Source: Halanaerobium sp964649895
GTDB taxonomy: Bacteria > Bacillota > Halanaerobiia > Halanaerobiales > Halanaerobiaceae
Length of the DNA: 24,967 nucleotides
Direction of reading: 5' to 3'
NCBI GenBank assembly: GCA_964649895.1
Contig: CAZYRX010000029.1
Span: 1-24,967, forward strand
Made by a program: the position numbers and the translations under genes. This document shows, piece by piece, positions 22,576 to 24,967 of this stretch (position 1 is the stretch's first letter; each line of letters begins with the position of its first letter). The notes beneath the pieces were generated by a model. It saw only the letters and a program-made list of their open reading frames with translations. It did no database searches and had not been told where the DNA came from.

Positions 22576-24177
22576 TTATTGTTTGTGCAGTAAAAGAGCT
22601 CTCATCAGTGGCGGCCACCAGGGATGAGATAATAACTCATCTAAACCTGCAACATCATCTTTTGCTGCTATTATTTTTGCATTTGATACTAAAGGTACCC
22701 AGATAGCTGTTTCAACTACTATCTCCTGCACTCTATTTAAAGCTTCTGTTCTTTCTTCTAAACTCATACTATCTCCAGCAATTTCAATATTTTTATCTAA
22801 TTCGGGACTTGACCACTGACCAAAATTGCTAGATCCAATACCACTACTGTGGGTTAAAAAGCGCAGATATGGCTGTCCTAACCACCAGGTATTTCTAAAG
22901 ATTCCAATATCATAATCTGCAGTTTCTGCACGATCATAAGTAGCACCAACCTCTGCTGTTTCAAGTTCAACATTTATACCAACCTGGGCAAGCTGTGACT
23001 GGACAATTTCTCCTGCTTTTCTCCACTGGTCGATATTGGAGAAGGTAATTAAGGTAAGTGATAACTCTTCTCCATCTTTTTCTCTAATACCATCACCATC
23101 ATTATCTTCCCATCCCAGCTCAGATAATAATTTCTTGGACTCTTCAGGATTATATTTATATGCTACATCCTCAATACCAGGCCAGTAGCCTATTGTTGCT
23201 TTATTAATAAGACCATAAATTTTTTGTCCAACACCAAACCAGGCCGCTTTTGCAATTTGTTCTTTGTTAACTGCATGTGCTACAGCAAGCCTCATTTTTT
23301 TATCCTTAATTATTTCTCTTTTCATATTCATAGCTAAATACTGAACACTATAAGTTGGAGCTGTTTCAACCCGTAAATTATCTCTTTTTGATAAAACATC
23401 AACAGAACTTGGTGGAACATCAAAAGAGAAGTCAACATTTCCTGACATTAACTCGGCCATCATTGTAGCATCTTCCGGAACAACCCTAAATATCATCTTA
23501 GCAGTTTTAGTTGGACCCTGATTGCTGATAAAATCTGGGCCATGTTTGTAATCTTCAAAACGGGTCATTACTATTTCTTCTCCAGATACCCATTCATCTA
23601 ACTGAAGAGGTCCTGTTCCAACTAATTCTGTAATTCCAATTTCATTATCTGCTGTATTTTCAATCCATTCTTTAGGCATAATACCAACATGAGCATCTGC
23701 CATATGATATAATGCAAGAGGTTTTGCATTTTCAAAATGGAATACCACTGTATGTTTATCTGGAGTATCTATTTGGTAAATACCACCTTTGTCACCTGGT
23801 AGATAATTTGCCATCGGTGATAACTCAAAATATCTCTCATAAGATGCCTTTACATCTTCAGAAGTCATTTCACTTCCATTATGAAACTTGATTCCTTCTT
23901 TTAGCTCTACTGTCATTTTTGAACCATCTTCTGCCCAATCATATGAATCCAAAAGTAGAGGAACTACATTGTACTCATTATCAAGCGTAAATAGTGGTTC
24001 TATAATATGACTCAAAATCATATAAGAATGAAATCTAGTGGTTTTATTCGGATCTAAAGTATCAGGTTCTTCACCCATTCCAACTATTATTTCTCCATCA
24101 GCTGCCATAACAGATACCGAAACAAAAAACATTAAGAACAAAACCAACATAATAATAGATAACTTTTTGAATTTCAT
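22576..24177 (-). CDS. Peptide ABC transporter, substrate-binding protein (SBP_bac_5 family)
   Basis: A 533-residue periplasmic binding protein. Residues 1 to about 26 form a signal peptide (basic MKFKK, hydrophobic core, VMA then ADGE) with no lipobox cysteine, implying a soluble periplasmic protein. The mature protein starts with the family pattern GMGEEPDTLDPNK, followed by WAEDGSKMTVELKEGIKFHNG, another family signature, and PEESKKLLSELGW near residue 345. The ATG has AAAGGGGA upstream, and a weak TTGAGT-N17-TATACC (24193-24221) could be a local promoter. It should bind a peptide or similar solute for the two permeases downstream. Substrate unknown; sequence similarity alone cannot separate dipeptide from oligopeptide or other SBP_bac_5 ligands. 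Confidence 0.94.
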   Translation of the reverse strand: MKFKKLSIIMLVLFLMFFVSVSVMAADGEIIVGMGEEPDTLDPNKTTRFHSYMILSHIIEPLFTLDNEYNVVPLLLDSYDWAEDGSKMTVELKEGIKFHNGSEMTSEDVKASYERYFELSPMANYLPGDKGGIYQIDTPDKHTVVFHFENAKPLALYHMADAHVGIMPKEWIENTADNEIGITELVGTGPLQLDEWVSGEEIVMTRFEDYKHGPDFISNQGPTKTAKMIFRVVPEDATMMAELMSGNVDFSFDVPPSSVDVLSKRDNLRVETAPTYSVQYLAMNMKREIIKDKKMRLAVAHAVNKEQIAKAAWFGVGQKIYGLINKATIGYWPGIEDVAYKYNPEESKKLLSELGWEDNDGDGIREKDGEELSLTLITFSNIDQWRKAGEIVQSQLAQVGINVELETAEVGATYDRAETADYDIGIFRNTWWLGQPYLRFLTHSSGIGSSNFGQWSSPELDKNIEIAGDSMSLEERTEALNRVQEIVVETAIWVPLVSNAKIIAAKDDVAGLDELLSHPWWPPLMRALLLHKQ

Positions 24178-24247
24178 TTTTTTCCCCTTTCTGGTATAAA
24201 TACTCTTTACTTAATACTCAAATACCTAAAACTCTTCACCACCTCCA

Positions 24248-24922
24248 TTAATAAAAGCCTTTAATAATTAAAGAAATCATTTCTCTTGGCAAAATCACTT
24301 TTTCATTACATATTTCAGCAACAATTTTTTTCATCTCTTTACTATATCCCATACAGTCTAAATAAATAAGATCTATATCTTCACTTTTTATTTCTTCGGC
24401 AGCCAAAATCAAATCATTATTATCTTTATAAGGTGAAGCACTTTTTATAATAGGATCCATTTTTAAGTTATTCCAAAACCTTTTTATCTGCTTTTTTTGC
24501 ATTTCATTTGGTATAATCACAGCAAAATTTTTGAGACCAAGTTTTAATAAAAGAGAATATAATACCTTCTGTGGTTCTATTAAAATACTGCTGCTTTCTA
24601 AATCAGCAAATTCACCCGTACACAACAATAAAATAAGTTCTAAATTTTCTTTTTCTAATTCTTTTATCTTTTGATTTAATAAATCTGAGATGTGCTTTTC
24701 TCCAATAATAACTTCACTACCATCCCTTAATCTAGTTACAAGAATATCATCTTCATTCTGTGGAGAAAATTGTCCCATAATCTCTTGATAATTATAATCA
24801 TCAAGTGCCCCAGCTTCAATTATCTCGAATCCGCTTCCCAGATAACTTCTGATTTCAGGAGTTAAATCTATCCTTGGAGATTGACCAATTGTTAATGCTG
24901 CAAGTCTTTTAATATTTTTCAC
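24248..24922 (-). CDS. aroM: AroM family protein
   Basis: A 224-residue protein of the AroM family. The opening, RLAALTIGQSPRIDLTPEI, is the AroM signature, followed by EAGALDDYN and the LLCTGEF segment that sits where Asp/Glu racemases carry a catalytic cysteine; DLIYLDCMGYS supplies the second. These pairs suggest a racemase-like fold, but no reaction is established for AroM. It starts at a GTG (24922) one base after what looks like the stop of an upstream gene. Its place ahead of a peptide-binding protein, two permeases and an M20 peptidase suggests a role in using an imported amino acid derivative rather than in aromatic synthesis. Confidence 0.9.
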   Translation of the reverse strand: MKNIKRLAALTIGQSPRIDLTPEIRSYLGSGFEIIEAGALDDYNYQEIMGQFSPQNEDDILVTRLRDGSEVIIGEKHISDLLNQKIKELEKENLELILLLCTGEFADLESSSILIEPQKVLYSLLLKLGLKNFAVIIPNEMQKKQIKRFWNNLKMDPIIKSASPYKDNNDLILAAEEIKSEDIDLIYLDCMGYSKEMKKIVAEICNEKVILPREMISLIIKGFY

Positions 24923-24923
24923 T

Positions 24924-24967
24924 TTAATCTAATCCTGGTGTTTGAAATATTTTTAGATCTCCATAAA
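24924..24967 (-). CDS. C-terminal end of an upstream gene (partial)
   Basis: One minus-strand frame runs open from the right edge to TAA at 24924-24926 and ends ...YGDLKIFQTPGLD, an amino acid mix that looks coding, one base before the AroM start. The other two frames end either in FMEI or overlap AroM with an unlikely basic peptide. Only about 14 codons are visible, so no family can be named. If real, AroM is not the first gene of the operon. Confidence 0.45.
   Translation of the reverse strand, partial: YGDLKIFQTPGLD

Noticed and set aside
24921..24967. Alternative frames for the upstream gene at the right edge
   Set aside because: One would overlap AroM with GTGA but reads as an implausible basic peptide (RSKNISNTRIRLK); another ends after FMEI. 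The frame ending FQTPGLD looks more coding, but all rest on very few codons.
1..24967. CRISPR arrays, tRNA or rRNA genes, transposases or phage genes
   Set aside because: No repeat-spacer pattern, no tRNA-like cloverleaf, no rRNA sequence and no transposase or integrase was recognised; the intein is the only mobile-type element seen.

Overview
The window is AT-rich bacterial DNA, and every recognisable protein gene lies on the minus strand. It reads as an anaerobic, low-GC diderm Firmicute, most like Halanaerobium and relatives. Reasons: an oxygen-sensitive class III ribonucleotide reductase, strong Shine-Dalgarno sites, FeoAB iron uptake, and two substrate-binding proteins with signal peptides but no lipobox cysteine, which suits a periplasm. 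The taxon is an inference.

Layout from the left. (1) 1-68 is the start of a cold-shock protein gene. (2) 164-4379 is the class III ribonucleotide reductase operon: nrdD, nrdG and a separate 49-codon gene carrying the glycyl-radical motif that nrdD itself lacks. nrdD also carries a 405-residue intein with a LAGLIDADG endonuclease and a zinc-finger-like insert. A cobalamin riboswitch plus terminator (4525-4765) precedes nrdD, so B12 should switch the operon off. (3) 4994-7504 is a Zn/Mn ABC importer (znuA-znuC-znuB). (4) 7603-12395 is a corA-like transporter gene overlapping a giant tandem DUF445 gene. It is preceded by a Fur-like box and a dense cluster of DnaA boxes (12485-12628). (5) 12636-15392 holds an HD-GYP signalling protein with degenerate receiver and GGDEF domains, and a cation-diffusion-facilitator exporter. 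(6) 15581-18055 is a Fur-box-preceded feoA-feoB-Cys-rich operon, followed upstream by ferritin (18487-19002). (7) 19164-19279 may be a plus-strand small RNA ending in a clear terminator that faces the terminator of the next operon. (8) 19369-24967 is a peptide-use operon: end of an unknown gene, aroM, a peptide-binding protein, two permeases and an M20 peptidase, with no ATPase gene in view.

Taken together, 5.0-19.0 kb is a metal-homeostasis neighbourhood (Zn/Mn import, CorA, CDF export, Fe(II) import, ferritin). The left end is a B12-controlled reductase that must be assembled from a spliced large chain, an activase and a detached radical-bearing fragment. The strongest leads are the split and intein-bearing reductase, the DnaA-box cluster and the plus-strand RNA candidate.
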